The notes under the pieces were generated by a model that had not been told where the DNA came from, made no database searches, and was given only the letters and a program-made list of their open reading frames with translations. The position numbers were made by a program, and so were the translations under genes. A DNA stretch of 30,349 nt from an uncultured Duganella sp. (GTDB lineage: Bacteria; Pseudomonadota; Gammaproteobacteria; Burkholderiales; Burkholderiaceae). The DNA lies in the NCBI GenBank assembly GCA_946482335.1, contig CAMLRG010000051.1:1-30349 (forward strand). The letters are read 5' to 3'. Numbering within the stretch: the stretch's first letter is position 1; each line of letters begins with the position of its first letter. Below are positions 1 through 6,419 of this stretch, piece by piece.

Positions 1-113
1 GCGTGCCCGCACGGAGCCCGCTCCGCCCGCATCCTATCCTTGCTTTGATCCAGCGCAAGGAATAGCGCCTTCCCGATAGTGTTTTTGCTATGGGAGCCAT
101 AGAATCCCAGCAA

Positions 114-140
114 TTGGCACTCACCCAGGGAGAGTGCTAA
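114..140. promoter_or_regulatory. CIRCE operator (HrcA site) upstream of rpoH
   Basis: The sequence is TTGGCACTC, nine bases, then GAGTGCTAA. The classical CIRCE element is TTAGCACTC-N9-GAGTGCTAA, so only one base differs and the spacer is exactly nine. HrcA repressor binds this element and releases it on heat shock. Here it lies between and over the -35 and -10 elements of the rpoH promoter, so HrcA binding should block RNA polymerase. CIRCE control of rpoH, linking the HrcA and sigma-32 circuits, is known in some betaproteobacteria. The site is read directly; repression by HrcA is inferred. Confidence 0.93.
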
Positions 141-143
141 TAT
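114..143 (+). promoter_or_regulatory. Sigma-70-type promoter of rpoH
   Basis: A -35 element TTGGCA (114-119) is separated by 18 bases from a -10 element TAATAT (138-143), which is preceded by TGC, giving an extended -10 (TGn). Transcription would start near position 150, leaving a leader of about 90 nt before the rpoH ATG at 242. This excludes in-frame starts before about 150. The -10 hexamer matches consensus at only four of six positions, so the extended TG probably matters. The promoter is interleaved with the CIRCE operator. Confidence 0.65.
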
Positions 144-241
144 ATGTTCAGAACGGCATGATAGAGGTTAAGAATCATTTAAGTTCTGTCGTGCATGCTG
201 GTAACTCTGAAAAGCATTCCCTTCAAGCGAGGATAGATAAG

Positions 242-1132
242 ATGACCGCAACGAACGCACTGGTACCTGCCGGCAGCAACGCGCTGACCCTTGGCTTCAG
301 CGGGAGCCTGGGCAACCTGGACGCTTATATCTCGGCTGTCAATCGCCTGCCCATGCTGTCCCATGAGGAAGAGGTCGAGCTGGGCAACCGCTTGAAGGAA
401 AAAAACGATATCAAGGCTGCGGAAAAGCTGGTGACTTCCCACTTGCGCCTGGTGGTGTCGATCGCCCGCGGCTACCTCGGGTATGGCTTGCCGCACGGCG
501 ACTTGATCCAGGAAGGCAATATCGGCCTGATGAAAGCCGTCAAGCGCTTCGACCCGGACCAGGGCGTGCGCCTGGTGTCGTACGCGATGCACTGGATCAA
601 GGCGGAAATCCACGAATACATCCTGAAGAATTGGCGCCTGGTCAAAGTGGCCACCACCAAGGCCCAGCGTAAGCTGTTCTTCAACCTGCGCAGCCACAAG
701 CAGGGCCTGGATGCCATGTCGCCGACGCAGATCGACGAACTGGCCAAGGCGCTGGATGTGAAGCGCGAAGACGTGATCGAAATGGAAACCCGCCTGAGCG
801 GCCGCGACATCGCCCTGGAAGCGCCGTCCGACGACGAGGACGACAAGTTTTCGCCGATCGCCTACCTGTCGTCGGACAATATGGAGCCGACCAAGGTGCT
901 GGAAGCGGAACAGGTGGTGCGCCTGCAATCGGAAGGCCTGGAAACCGCCCTGTCCAAGCTCGACGCGCGCTCGCGCCGCATCGTGGAGGCGCGCTGGCTG
1001 GCCAATGACGATGGCTCCGGCGCCACCTTGCACGCGCTGGCGGAAGAATTCGGCGTGTCGGCGGAACGCATCCGCCAGATCGAAGCCGCGGCCCTGAAGA
1101 AAATGAAGGGCGCACTGGCCGCTTACCTCTGA
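242..1132 (+). CDS. rpoH: RNA polymerase heat-shock sigma factor sigma-32 (RpoH)
   Basis: A group 3 sigma-70 family factor that directs RNA polymerase to heat-shock promoters; 296 residues, the normal length. Region 2 is intact (about residues 63-132, with the GDLIQEGNIGLMKAVKRFD core and the WIKAEI helix). It is followed by the sigma-32 signature 'RpoH box' QRKLFFNLR at 142-150, which is diagnostic and mediates regulation by DnaK/FtsH in Escherichia coli. A C-terminal region 4 helix-turn-helix (ALAEEFGVSAERIRQIE) recognises the -35. ATG 242 is chosen because GAGGA at 229-233 sits 8 nt upstream and the protein then begins in typical RpoH fashion. The frame is open further upstream (ATG 158) but without a ribosome site. 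The gene is monocistronic, with a terminator straight after it. CIRCE in the promoter implies HrcA control. Confidence 0.97.
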   Translation: MTATNALVPAGSNALTLGFSGSLGNLDAYISAVNRLPMLSHEEEVELGNRLKEKNDIKAAEKLVTSHLRLVVSIARGYLGYGLPHGDLIQEGNIGLMKAVKRFDPDQGVRLVSYAMHWIKAEIHEYILKNWRLVKVATTKAQRKLFFNLRSHKQGLDAMSPTQIDELAKALDVKREDVIEMETRLSGRDIALEAPSDDEDDKFSPIAYLSSDNMEPTKVLEAEQVVRLQSEGLETALSKLDARSRRIVEARWLANDDGSGATLHALAEEFGVSAERIRQIEAAALKKMKGALAAYL

Positions 1133-1152
1133 GCCGGCAAGCTCCCCCGCGC

Positions 1153-1185
1153 AAAGCGCCGTTACCGTAAGGTACGGCGCTTTTT
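1153..1185 (+). terminator. Rho-independent terminator of rpoH
   Basis: Inverted repeat AAAGCGCCGT (1153-1162) and ACGGCGCTTT (1174-1183) around a small loop, running into a T tract. It lies 20 bases after the rpoH stop codon and separates rpoH from the PEP-CTERM genes. Confidence 0.88.
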
Positions 1186-1205
1186 CTGTTTACACATCCA
1201 GTTAA

Positions 1206-1261
1206 TGTCGGGAATTTTTACATTCCCAAAAGGAACATCGCGCAAATCCTTGATATTGATG
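1206..1261 (+). promoter_or_regulatory. Conserved upstream box of PEP-CTERM gene 1 (candidate enhancer-binding protein site)
   Basis: Contains the inverted repeat GGGAAT-TTTTAC-ATTCCC (1210-1227) and, 35 bases downstream of the TGTCG that opens the box, CGCAAATCCTTGATATTGATG (1241-1261). The same two blocks occur with the same 35-base phasing before the next PEP-CTERM gene (1951-2006). It lies about 45 bases upstream of a -24/-12 promoter, a fitting place for the activator that sigma-54 requires. By analogy with other PEP-CTERM systems, where the response regulator PrsR with sensor PrsK works with RpoN, PrsR is the best candidate binder. That link is inference. Confidence 0.6.
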
Positions 1262-1273
1262 AGTTTCGGTTAG

Positions 1274-1289
1274 TGGCATGGCGCTTGCT
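1274..1289 (+). promoter_or_regulatory. Sigma-54 (-24/-12) promoter of PEP-CTERM gene 1
   Basis: TGGCAT, five bases, TTGCT. The invariant GG (1275-1276) and GC (1287-1288) are separated by exactly 10 bases as RpoN requires. Predicted start is about 12 bases downstream of the GC. The ribosome site GAGGAA (1315-1320) and ATG 1327 follow. Confidence 0.85.
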
Positions 1290-1326
1290 TTGTAATTGTT
1301 GAGCAAATTTACAAGAGGAATTACCG

Positions 1327-1881
1327 ATGATTAAGAAGCTTGCCTTAGCCGCCATGTGTGCACTGGCCTTTGCATCGGCCCATGCCGCCACCAAGACCAG
1401 CTTGGTTCCCCTGGCCAATCTGGCCGACGTCCACGTCAAGTGGGACAACAATATTCCGCTTGGCGTCGATTCGGCCGTCCAGTTCGGCAGCCCCGGCAAG
1501 GATTTGCTCTGGCTCGATATCCCGGACGATGGCGATTACACCTTCCGCCTGGTGCGCCCGGCGGCAGCCAATTTTGACGCCACCTTCAAACTCATCGTGG
1601 ATGATGGGGTGAACCCGGCAACCAGCTACAACTCGATCACCTCGGTCGAGGGCAACAACAAGGTGTGGACCTGGACCGACATCAGCCTGCTCGACCAAGC
1701 CTACCTGTTCGACCTGGTCATCAACCTGAACAAGAAAGGTGCGGGCAACCCTGAATTCACCGGCTACCTGCAGGAAGTTCCCGACACGCCGAGCGGCACC
1801 ACGCCGGAACCCGCCTCGCTGGCACTGCTTGGCACCGGCTTGCTGGGCCTCGGTCTGGCGCGCCGCCGCCGCAAACAATAA
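1327..1881 (+). CDS. PEP-CTERM sorting domain-containing exported protein (paralog 1)
   Basis: 184 residues. An N-terminal signal peptide (KKLALAAMCALAFASAHA) ends near residue 20. The mature part is a short acidic and aromatic domain of unknown function without cysteines. The C-terminus is a textbook PEP-CTERM signal: PEPASLALLG, a short hydrophobic helix, then a cluster of arginines and a lysine. In this family exosortase (EpsH/XrtA type) recognises the PEP motif, cleaves, and releases or anchors the protein at the cell surface, usually alongside exopolysaccharide or biofilm matrix production. The exosortase is not in this window. GAGGAA at 1315-1320 supports the start. The next gene is a tandem paralog, about three quarters identical by hand alignment. 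Expression should depend on RpoN plus an activator. Confidence 0.93.
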   Translation: MIKKLALAAMCALAFASAHAATKTSLVPLANLADVHVKWDNNIPLGVDSAVQFGSPGKDLLWLDIPDDGDYTFRLVRPAAANFDATFKLIVDDGVNPATSYNSITSVEGNNKVWTWTDISLLDQAYLFDLVINLNKKGAGNPEFTGYLQEVPDTPSGTTPEPASLALLGTGLLGLGLARRRRKQ

Positions 1882-1908
1882 GTCGTCAACACCGATAACA
1901 AAAAACTG

Positions 1909-1929
1909 GCGCCCTGCGGGGCGCTTTTT
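1909..1929 (+). terminator. Rho-independent terminator of PEP-CTERM gene 1
   Basis: Stem GCGCCC (1909-1914), loop TGCG, stem GGGCGC (1919-1924), then TTTTTC. Placed 28 bases after the stop, it makes the two PEP-CTERM genes separate transcription units rather than an operon. Confidence 0.9.
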
Positions 1930-1950
1930 CTTTGCCGCACACTTTATTAG

Positions 1951-2006
1951 TGTCGAGAATTTTTACATTCCAAAACGCAACTCTTCGCAAGTCCTTGATA
2001 TTGATG
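1951..2006 (+). promoter_or_regulatory. Conserved upstream box of PEP-CTERM gene 2
   Basis: Near copy of the box before gene 1: TGTCGAGAAT-TTTTAC-ATTCC (1951-1971, inner arms GAAT/ATTC) and CGCAAGTCCTTGATATTGATG (1986-2006). The distance between the two blocks is identical (35 bases) and the distance to the -24/-12 promoter is nearly so, while the sequence between the blocks differs. Conservation of blocks and phasing, but not filler, argues for protein binding. The protein is unidentified here. Confidence 0.6.
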
Positions 2007-2020
2007 GGTTGTGATTCTTA

Positions 2021-2035
2021 GGCACAGGGATTGCT
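2021..2035 (+). promoter_or_regulatory. Sigma-54 (-24/-12) promoter of PEP-CTERM gene 2
   Basis: GGCAC, five bases, TTGCT. GG (2021-2022) and GC (2033-2034) are exactly 10 bases apart, matching the RpoN consensus except that the base before GG is A instead of T. It occupies the same relative place as the promoter of the first paralog. Confidence 0.83.
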
Positions 2036-2075
2036 TGAAAATCGCTGGGGGGCAACCAAGAAACAGGAGTTGCCA

Positions 2076-2627
2076 ATGTTTAAGAAGCTTGCCTTAACGG
2101 CGGTGTGCCTGCTGGCCATTGCCACCACCCACGCCGGCACCAAAACCGGCCTGGTCCTTTTAGAGAACCTCGATGACGTCCATGTCAAATGGGACAGCCA
2201 AATCCCGCTTGGCGTCGACTCTCCAGTACAGTTTGGCAGTCCTGGCAAGGATTGGCTCTGGCTCGATATCCCGGCCGACGGCGATTACACCTTCAAACTG
2301 GTGCGGCCGGCGGCGGACAAATTCCATGCCAGCTTCAAGCTGATCGTGGACGATGGCGCGGGCCAGACCGTCTACAATTCCATTGTTGCGGTCGAAGGCG
2401 GCAACCAAGTCTGGACCTGGACGGACATCGGCCTGCTCGACCGCGATTACCTGTTTGACCTGGTCATCAACCTCAGCAAGAAGGGTGCCGGCAACCCCGA
2501 ATTCAGCGGCTTCCCGCAAGAGCTTGCCGATGCCACCAGCGGCGCCACACCCGAGCCGGCATCGCTGGCCTTGCTCGGCGCTGGCTTGCTGGGCCTGGGC
2601 CTGGTGCGCCGCCGCTCCCAACAATAA
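2076..2627 (+). CDS. PEP-CTERM sorting domain-containing exported protein (paralog 2)
   Basis: 183 residues from ATG 2076, chosen because AGGAG (2065-2069) lies just upstream, the signal peptide (KKLALTAVCLLAIATTHA) starts there, and it aligns with the start of the previous gene. An in-frame TTG at 2031 lies inside the -12 promoter element and cannot be the start. The core shares long identical blocks with paralog 1 (VHVKWD, IPLGVDS, VQFGSPGKD, VWTWTDI, YLFDLVINL, KKGAGNPEF). It ends in the same PEPASLALLG, hydrophobic helix and arginine tail. The mature domain is of unknown function. Divergence is concentrated in the signal peptide and in the segment before the sorting signal, so the core is probably under selection. 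The gene is an independently transcribed tandem duplicate. Confidence 0.93.
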   Translation: MFKKLALTAVCLLAIATTHAGTKTGLVLLENLDDVHVKWDSQIPLGVDSPVQFGSPGKDWLWLDIPADGDYTFKLVRPAADKFHASFKLIVDDGAGQTVYNSIVAVEGGNQVWTWTDIGLLDRDYLFDLVINLSKKGAGNPEFSGFPQELADATSGATPEPASLALLGAGLLGLGLVRRRSQQ

Positions 2628-2653
2628 GTTGTCAACGCCAACAATAACAACTG

Positions 2654-2676
2654 ACGCCCTCCGGGGCGTTTTTTTC
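2654..2676 (+). terminator. Rho-independent terminator of PEP-CTERM gene 2
   Basis: Stem ACGCCC (2654-2659), loop TCCG, stem GGGCGT (2664-2669), followed by a run of T. The position matches the terminator of paralog 1, so the duplication probably included the whole unit from upstream box to terminator. Confidence 0.9.
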
Positions 2677-2694
2677 TTGTCGGAAAACTTTACA

Positions 2695-2710
2695 GTTGAG
2701 TGGACTCAAC
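2695..2710. promoter_or_regulatory. Perfect palindrome GTTGAGT-GG-ACTCAAC, candidate operator
   Basis: Seven-base arms that are exact reverse complements, separated by two bases, in the 140-base gap before the lipoprotein-ggt pair. The size and symmetry suit a dimeric repressor such as a GntR- or MarR-type protein, but no such gene is adjacent. TTTACA at 2689-2694 could be a -35 element, though I find no convincing -10 at the right distance. Confidence 0.4.
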
Positions 2711-2767
2711 AGTGCAACGGGGCAGTTTTTGATTTGCTAAGCTGTTCTCAGGCCAGAGGAGAACATC

Positions 2768-3226
2768 ATGCATCCCAGATTGATTTGCCTGGGCATGGCG
2801 GGCCTGGTCCTCGCCATTGCCGCTGCTTGCGGCTCCATCCGCAGCAGCGCCGACGATGCCGGCAACGGCAGCGCCAGCCGCCCACCACCGCGCACCAGCG
2901 CCAGATATACGCTGGCCCAGGGGGAAACCATCAAGCTGGCCCCCGCCGTCACGCTCACGCTCGAGCGCGTCAACGACAGCCGTTGCAAACCGGGCGCCGT
3001 CTGCGTCTGGGCTGGCTACATCAGTTACCGCTTCGTCCTGACCGACAAGCAGGGCAAATCCCACTTCCTGCTGGCGCATGACATGCCGGGCGCTGCCAGT
3101 TCGGTCAGCCGCAACGGCTTGACGTTCACCTTGCAAGGCCTGGAGCCGGCCGAACCGCCGCCCCTGAAGGCACCGGCGCCGGATTATCGGGTAAGCTTGC
3201 GGATAAATATTTCCCAACCGACATAG
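2768..3226 (+). CDS. Putative lipoprotein of unknown function
   Basis: 152 residues. The signal sequence ends in a lipobox-like IAAAC, so Cys21 would be lipidated, followed by G-S and a low-complexity Ser/Pro/Arg stretch to about residue 45. The rest is a small beta-rich domain with a cysteine pair in DSRCKPGAVCVWAGY (Cys73, Cys79) that probably forms a disulfide in the periplasm. I recognise this cysteine-tryptophan motif from uncharacterised secreted bacterial proteins but can assign no function. AGAGGAG (2755-2761) supports ATG 2768. The stop is six bases before ggt, so the two are probably co-transcribed, which suggests a shared periplasmic setting only. Confidence 0.75.
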   Translation: MHPRLICLGMAGLVLAIAAACGSIRSSADDAGNGSASRPPPRTSARYTLAQGETIKLAPAVTLTLERVNDSRCKPGAVCVWAGYISYRFVLTDKQGKSHFLLAHDMPGAASSVSRNGLTFTLQGLEPAEPPPLKAPAPDYRVSLRINISQPT

Positions 3227-3232
3227 CTGCCC

Positions 3233-4999
3233 ATGACGCCAACCGCCCAGCCACGACGACTGACTTCCACCATCATTATCGCGCTGGCGTTCAGTATGCC
3301 GGCCTGGGCCAAGACACCGGTCGCCACCGGCACCGGCGGCGCCGTGGCCACCATCAGCGAGCCGGCGTCGAAGGCGGCATTGGCCATCCTGGACAAGGGC
3401 GGCAACGCGGTCGACGCGGCGGTGGCAGCGGCCGCCACCCTGGGCGTCACCGACCCGTTCAGCTGCGGCGTGGGCGGCGGCGGCTTCATGGTGATCTACC
3501 TGGCCAAGGAACGCCGCGTCATCACGCTCGACCACCGCGAAGTGGCGCCGGCCGCGTTCCGCGCCGATGCCTTTGCGCCCGCGGGCAAGGCGGTCGATTA
3601 TGGCAGCGCCATTGCCAGCGGCATGGCGGTGGGCGTGCCGGGCACGGTGCGCGGCTGGCACGATGCGCTGGACCGTTACGGCACCATGTCGTTCAAGCAG
3701 GTGCTGGCGCCGGCGATCAAGGTCGCGCAGGACGGTTTCCGCCTGAACGACAATTTCGTCGGGCTGGTGAAGGAAAACGAAAAGAAGTTCGCACTGTTCC
3801 CGGACACCGCCGCGCGCTACATGAAGGATGGCAAGCCTCTGCCGGCCGGCACCTTGCTGCGCAATCCCGACCTGGCCAAGACCTACCGCCTGCTCTCCAG
3901 CGACGGCGTGAAAGCCTTCTATTCCGGCAAGCTGGCGCAGGCCATCGTCGATTCTGTCAACCGTCCGCCCGCCGCGGCCGGGGTGGCGGTGCGCGCCGGC
4001 ACGATGTCGCTGGCGGACCTCGCCAATTACGAGTCGCGCTGGCGCCAGCCGGTGCGCTCCACCTACCGCGGCTACGAACTGGTGGGCATGCCGCTGCCCA
4101 GCAGCGGCGGGGTGACGATCGCAGAAGCGTTGAACATCCTGGAGGGTTTCGACCTGAAGTCCATGCCGCGCGAGAAGGCGGAACACTTGTACATGGAGGC
4201 CGTGCGCCTGGCCTTTGCCGACCGCAACGCCTACCTGGCCGATCCGGAATTTGTCGACGCACCGGTGGCGGGCCTGGTCAGCAAGGAATACGCGGCGCGG
4301 CGCCGCGAACTGATCGATCCGACCCAAGCGCGCCATAACGCACAGCCCGGCGACCCTTACCTGTTCCAGCAAGACCCGAGCGTGCCGCTGCGCCCTTCCC
4401 CCGCTGCCAAAGCGAAGCTGCTTTCCGAAAGCGCCCACACCACGCACCTGGCGGTGTCGGACAAGGATGGCAATATCGTGGCCTATACCTTCACCATCGA
4501 ATCATGGGGCGGCAGCGGCATCACGGTGCCGGGCTATGGCTTCATCCTGAATAACGAGATGACGGACTTCGATTTCACCGGCCCCCATCCCAACGTGCCG
4601 GAAGCGGGCAAGCGTCCGCGCAGCAGCATGTCACCGACCATCGCCTTCCGCAACGGCAAGCCGGCCTTTACCGTCGGCAGTCCGGGCGGCGCGACCATCG
4701 TGACCACCGTACTGCAAACCATCTTCAACCATATCGACCTGGGCATGGACATGCCGGCCGCGCTCAATGCGCCGCGCATTTCGGAGCGCAACGGCCAGGC
4801 GACGTCCATCGAGCCGGGCTTCGCCGGCAGCCCGCAGGCGCGCGCACTGGAACGCTTCGGCCAGCGCTGGGATCCGGCGGCAGAGGAAATCGGCGCCGCC
4901 AATGCCATCGTCTTCAATGCCGACGGCACGGTGACCGCGGTCAGCGAAGGCAAACGCCACGGCGTGGGCAGCGCCCTGGTGCAAAAGCGCGGCCATTAA
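3233..4999 (+). CDS. ggt: Gamma-glutamyltransferase (glutathione hydrolase), periplasmic
   Basis: 588 residues, the usual length. A signal peptide ends near AWA (about residue 26). It cleaves gamma-glutamyl bonds of glutathione and related peptides, transferring the glutamyl group to water or amino acids. The precursor autocleaves before the catalytic threonine, here Thr403 in HTTH, giving large and small subunits. Other family landmarks are present: DHREVAPAA with the substrate-binding arginine (Arg102), PLPSSGG, SSMSPTI and the oxyanion-hole GSPGG near the C-terminus. The start lies seven bases after the lipoprotein stop and has no clear ribosome site, so translation may depend on the upstream gene. 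No frame damage is seen. Confidence 0.95.
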   Translation: MTPTAQPRRLTSTIIIALAFSMPAWAKTPVATGTGGAVATISEPASKAALAILDKGGNAVDAAVAAAATLGVTDPFSCGVGGGGFMVIYLAKERRVITLDHREVAPAAFRADAFAPAGKAVDYGSAIASGMAVGVPGTVRGWHDALDRYGTMSFKQVLAPAIKVAQDGFRLNDNFVGLVKENEKKFALFPDTAARYMKDGKPLPAGTLLRNPDLAKTYRLLSSDGVKAFYSGKLAQAIVDSVNRPPAAAGVAVRAGTMSLADLANYESRWRQPVRSTYRGYELVGMPLPSSGGVTIAEALNILEGFDLKSMPREKAEHLYMEAVRLAFADRNAYLADPEFVDAPVAGLVSKEYAARRRELIDPTQARHNAQPGDPYLFQQDPSVPLRPSPAAKAKLLSESAHTTHLAVSDKDGNIVAYTFTIESWGGSGITVPGYGFILNNEMTDFDFTGPHPNVPEAGKRPRSSMSPTIAFRNGKPAFTVGSPGGATIVTTVLQTIFNHIDLGMDMPAALNAPRISERNGQATSIEPGFAGSPQARALERFGQRWDPAAEEIGAANAIVFNADGTVTAVSEGKRHGVGSALVQKRGH

Positions 5000-5001
5000 A
5001 C

Positions 5002-5022
5002 ACGCCGCACAGCGTGCCGCGT
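5002..5022. terminator. Hairpin between convergent ggt and the monooxygenase gene
   Basis: ACGC-c-GCAC, loop AGC, GTGC-c-GCGT: a symmetrical hairpin with one internal mismatch in the 22-base gap between converging genes. The T tracts on either side are poor, so it is a weak candidate for shared termination. Confidence 0.35.
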
Positions 5023-5366
5023 CAACCGTGCCGTTGGCGGCTGTCGACCGGCGCTTCGGCGCGCTCATGCAAGCCATAGTCGCGCACCACGCTGGCAATG
5101 CGCAGGCGGTAATCGGCGAACAGGCGTTCGCGCCCGGCTTGCTGGGCGGCGCGGTGCGCTTCCACCCGGCGCCATTCCTGCACCGCCGCTTCGTCGCGGA
5201 AGAACGACAGCGACAGCATCTTGTCCGGATTCGCCAGGCTCTGGAAGCGTTCAACGCTGATGAAACCGTCGATCCGCTCCAGCGTCGGCCGCAAGGCGGC
5301 GGCGATATCCAGGTAGGCTTCCTTGCGGCCCGCGGCCGGCGTCACTTCGAAAATCACGGCAATCAT
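5022..5366 (-). CDS. Antibiotic biosynthesis monooxygenase (ABM) domain protein
   Basis: 114 residues with the dimeric alpha/beta-barrel pattern of the ABM family: a first strand MIAVIFEVTP, helix KEAYLDIAAALRPTLE, then GFISVERFQSL, KMLSLSFF and the helix with EEW-like QEWRRVEAHRAAQ. The family includes quinol monooxygenases and heme-degrading enzymes, and most members act without bound cofactor. The start codon overlaps the P450 stop in a 4-base ATGA, so the proteins are made together and may act on the same compound. A GGAG ribosome site lies within the P450 end. The substrate is unknown. The C-terminal 15 residues run past the core and are polar. Confidence 0.85.
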   Translation of the reverse strand: MIAVIFEVTPAAGRKEAYLDIAAALRPTLERIDGFISVERFQSLANPDKMLSLSFFRDEAAVQEWRRVEAHRAAQQAGRERLFADYRLRIASVVRDYGLHERAEAPVDSRQRHG

Positions 5367-6343
5367 TGGTGGAACTCCGGTATGCGCGCATTCGCCGATG
5401 CGCGGTAAGTCCAGGTCAGCTGCGGCAGCGGCGTGCCGCGCAGCGCTTCGACACAGCCGGCGGCGACCTGCTGCGCAAGCTGCTGGCCCGGGCAAGCGTG
5501 CCGCCCGTGGCCGAAGCCACGCTGCGCGCTGCCCAGCATCACGAGTATCGCCTGCCCTGCCGCCACTGTCACGCCGCCGACCGTGCAAGCCTCGGCGGCG
5601 AAACGGCGCGTGTTGACGATGGGCGGGTCGGTGAGCATCACCTGCGCCACCAGCGCATCGGGATCGGCAGGGCTGGCGCCATGCTGCAGCGCGACCAGGC
5701 AATTGCCCAGCAGGCCGGCGCTGGCCTCGTACGTCTGCGACAACAGGCCGACCAGGTTGGCGAGGATGGCATGGTCGTTGCGCCAGCCGGCAGCGCCAGC
5801 CTCCAGCGCCACGGCGGCAGCCAGGGAGCCCGATGGTGCAGCTTGCAGCAGCTCGCGCATGGCGGCCAGCAGGCGCAGGCTTGCCGCATGCGCCGCTTCG
5901 ATTTGCTGCGCACTGCCCAATGGGGACAGGCAGGCCACGAAATCACCCATCCAGCGCGCCAGCGCGGGCAACTGCGCGTCGGCAAAGCCGAGCAGGCTGG
6001 CGACCGTGCTGACCGGCGCCTCGAACGTCCACGTGCCCCACGTGCGGCCGTCAGCCAGCAGGCGCGCGGCCACGGTTTGCGCCCGCTGCCGCGCCAGGGC
6101 CGGGGGCGCCGCTTGCGCCAGCGCGCGCTGCAGGGCAAGCTTGGGCGCGGCATGGCGCTCCCCTTCGTTCATGCGCACCAGCGCGCCAAACACTGCGCCG
6201 GCGCTGCCGCCGGCAATGGCCGCCGGCACCGGTTCGGACAACGGCCGCACGCGCAGCGCAGGATGGCTGAGCACTTGCTCGACCAAGGCTGCCCCTTCGG
6301 CGAGCCACATGCCCCGCCCCGTATCCCATATCAAATCCTGCAT
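5363..6343 (-). CDS. Short, degenerate cytochrome P450
   Basis: 326 residues, against about 400 for typical bacterial P450s. The heme-binding loop FGHGRHACPGQQLA is intact, with Cys284 as the thiolate ligand, and NTRRFAAE-TVGGVTVAAGQAIL matches the strand region after helix K. However, the ExxR motif of helix K is absent (LVAQVMLTDPP where family members have an E and an R). The meander between GSAQR and GFGHG is missing, about 20-25 residues. The I-helix around 203-210 (QTYEASAG) lacks the usual AGx[D/E]T oxygen-activation motif. The frame is unbroken and GGAGG precedes ATG 6343, so this is not a simple frameshift. It may have a non-classical activity, such as hydroperoxide or NO chemistry, or be decaying. 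It is coupled to the ABM gene and divergent from an ArsR-like regulator. Confidence 0.82.
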   Translation of the reverse strand: MQDLIWDTGRGMWLAEGAALVEQVLSHPALRVRPLSEPVPAAIAGGSAGAVFGALVRMNEGERHAAPKLALQRALAQAAPPALARQRAQTVAARLLADGRTWGTWTFEAPVSTVASLLGFADAQLPALARWMGDFVACLSPLGSAQQIEAAHAASLRLLAAMRELLQAAPSGSLAAAVALEAGAAGWRNDHAILANLVGLLSQTYEASAGLLGNCLVALQHGASPADPDALVAQVMLTDPPIVNTRRFAAEACTVGGVTVAAGQAILVMLGSAQRGFGHGRHACPGQQLAQQVAAGCVEALRGTPLPQLTWTYRASANARIPEFHQ

Positions 6344-6419
6344 CCCATTCCTCCGGCATCGATCAAGAAATTGCAGTATCCTGAAAAAACCGCAACGACA
6401 ATTCGCCCTGCATCGAACT

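Noticed and set aside
12..60. Inverted repeats CGGAGC-CC-GCTCCG (12-25) and CCTTGC-N11-GCAAGG (38-60) at the left edge
   Set aside because: They may belong to the end of a gene outside the window; with no T tract and no visible partner gene I cannot assign a function.
2031..2075. Upstream TTG start for the second PEP-CTERM gene
   Set aside because: It would begin within the -12 promoter element. ATG 2076 has AGGAG and a proper signal peptide.
2690..4447. Open frame of 585 codons on the minus strand opposite the lipoprotein and ggt
   Set aside because: It is antisense to a gene with clear catalytic motifs, has an Arg/Ala/Gly/His-rich composition typical of GC-rich shadow frames, and shows no recognisable domain.
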